Shown: piece after piece, positions 5,341 through 5,715 of the stretch
Position numbering within the stretch: position 1 is the stretch's first letter
How the letters are laid out: the number at the start of each line of letters is the position of its first letter
From: Treponema sp.
Lineage (GTDB): Bacteria > Spirochaetota > Spirochaetia > Treponematales > Breznakiellaceae
Assembly (NCBI GenBank): GCA_031283505.1
Contig: JAITBO010000305.1
Location: 1-5,715, forward strand
DNA length: 5,715 bases
Direction: 5' to 3'
Translations under genes and position numbers: made by a program
Notes under the pieces: generated by a model
Told to the model about the DNA's origin: nothing
Database searches by the model: none
Seen by the model: only the letters and a program-made list of their open reading frames with translations

Positions 5341-5347
5341 ATTTTTA
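5322..5347 (+). terminator. Terminator-like hairpin (alternatively an IS605-type end hairpin)
   Basis: CCACCGCC, loop ATA, GGCGGTGG (5322-5340) is an 8-bp GC-rich stem followed on the plus strand by ATTTTTA, which has the form of an intrinsic terminator. The nearest plus-strand gene, the kinase, ends 311 bases upstream, so it could only be a distant stop for that transcript. Its similarity to the hairpin at 5127-5145 makes a mobile-element origin the better explanation; both may be true. Confidence 0.35.
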
Positions 5348-5368
5348 AGTTTCTTTAAATCTTCGGAA

Positions 5369-5479
5369 TCAACGCCTCCTGCTGTTGCCACCTGGAAAAA
5401 CTCCGCCGCCATCCTTGCTGAACAACCCTATTTCATAGCCCAACGAAAACATAAACATACTGCTCTTCTTTAGTTTCAT
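5369..5479 (-). CDS. 36-residue hypothetical small protein
   Basis: On the minus strand, AAGGGGGG (about 5492-5485) lies 5 bases before an ATG at 5479, a strong ribosome binding site. The frame runs 36 codons to TGA at 5369-5371. The product begins MKLKKSSMFMFSLGYEIGLF and continues SKDGGGVFPGGNSRRR: a basic start, a short hydrophobic stretch, a glycine-rich middle and an Arg-rich tail. It might be a short secreted or membrane-active peptide, or the surviving start of a longer gene disrupted by the adjacent IS605-type remnant. The alternative frame MAAEFFQVATAGG...KKLKNPPPMAVVMY, ending at 5319, overlaps its end and could be the continuation after a frameshift. I recognise no family. Confidence 0.4.
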   Translation of the reverse strand: MKLKKSSMFMFSLGYEIGLFSKDGGGVFPGGNSRRR

Positions 5480-5505
5480 ATCAACCCCCCTTATCTTTAC
5501 CTTAC

Positions 5506-5640
5506 ATGAATGATTCGACAGATTTGCGGAAAATCCTCTCTACAAACATCAGAACAGCCAGAGAAAGCCTCCGCATCACCCAGGCGTAGCTGGCGGAATA
5601 TGCCGGCATTTCCCTGCCGTAACCGGTTATCAACCTGCTG
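5506..5640 (+). pseudogene. Decayed XRE-family helix-turn-helix regulator (N-terminal part)
   Basis: From ATG at 5506 the frame reads MNDSTDLRKILSTNIRTARE then SLRITQA, a TAG at 5587-5589, LAEYAGISLP, a TAA at 5620-5622, then PVINL. This matches the start of Cro/C1-type HTH domains (NIRxxRxxxxxTQxxLAxxxGISxxYVxxIE). The TAG replaces the expected Gln of TQAQLA (CAG to TAG), and the TAA stands where Tyr/Phe is usual. After about 5637 the resemblance fades, with no clear helix 4-5 region. There is no Shine-Dalgarno: the bases before the ATG are pyrimidine-rich. It is best seen as a dead fragment, not a functional regulator. Confidence 0.6.
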
Positions 5641-5659
5641 TTTTGGACACGCAGCTTCC

Positions 5660-5715
5660 TCACACATCCAGGTTACTCACCAGCAGCGCGTTTTCCTCGA
5701 TAAACTCCCGGCGGG
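5660..5715 (-). CDS. C-terminal tail of an unidentified reading frame (5' end outside window)
   Basis: On the minus strand one frame enters from the right edge as RREFIEENALLVSNLDV and stops at TGA (5660-5662). The composition is protein-like, amphipathic and acidic. With only 17 complete residues no family can be named, and chance openness is quite possible. If real, it converges on the decayed HTH gene. Confidence 0.25.
   Translation of the reverse strand, partial: RREFIEENALLVSNLDV

Overview
The window looks like accessory, repeat-rich DNA from a spirochaete, most likely a Treponema relative. This is an inference from a spirochaete-style lipoprotein signal (LLAGC), a long PilZ protein with an unusual layout, and the density of insertion-sequence debris. 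No rRNA, tRNA or named marker gene fixes the taxon.

Layout, left to right. (1) 1-230 is the 3' end of an IS630-family transposase gene on the plus strand. (2) 241-1365 on the minus strand is a lipoprotein gene of about 374 codons that is intact except for one in-frame amber codon; its stop lies 10 bases from the transposase stop. (3) 1366-2268 has no convincing gene. Its right half holds two adjacent nested inverted-repeat modules (1771-1995 and 2005-2207). Each has perfect outer arms of 15 or 19 bp that differ between modules, and each encloses a related inner palindrome beginning TAACC and ending GGTTA. (4) 2269-3504 encodes a 411-residue PilZ-type protein whose two c-di-GMP-binding motifs lie about 215 residues apart around a GAF-like segment. 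It has a promoter-like sequence almost at its start codon and no good ribosome binding site. (5) 3795-3842 is a 15-codon ORF with a strong Shine-Dalgarno sequence. Its stop overlaps, as ATGA, the start of (6) 3839-5011, a 390-residue tandem nucleoside diphosphate kinase: a degenerate first domain followed by a catalytically complete second domain.

(7) 5012-5715 is a graveyard. It contains a third TTAACC...GGTTAA palindrome, then a roughly 220-bp internally deleted IS200/IS605-type remnant on the minus strand. That remnant has covarying CCACC-rich end hairpins and an omega-RNA-like right end. It is followed by a 36-codon minus-strand ORF with a strong ribosome binding site, the decayed start of an XRE-family helix-turn-helix gene on the plus strand, and the tail of a minus-strand reading frame leaving the window.

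The two intact long genes point to nucleotide signalling (PilZ, c-di-GMP) and nucleotide metabolism (NDP kinase). They are 334 bases apart with a separate translation unit between them, so a shared operon is possible but not shown. The strongest candidates for something undescribed are the paired nested inverted repeats, the split PilZ protein, the coupled mini-ORF in front of the tandem kinase, and the miniature omega-RNA-bearing remnant.
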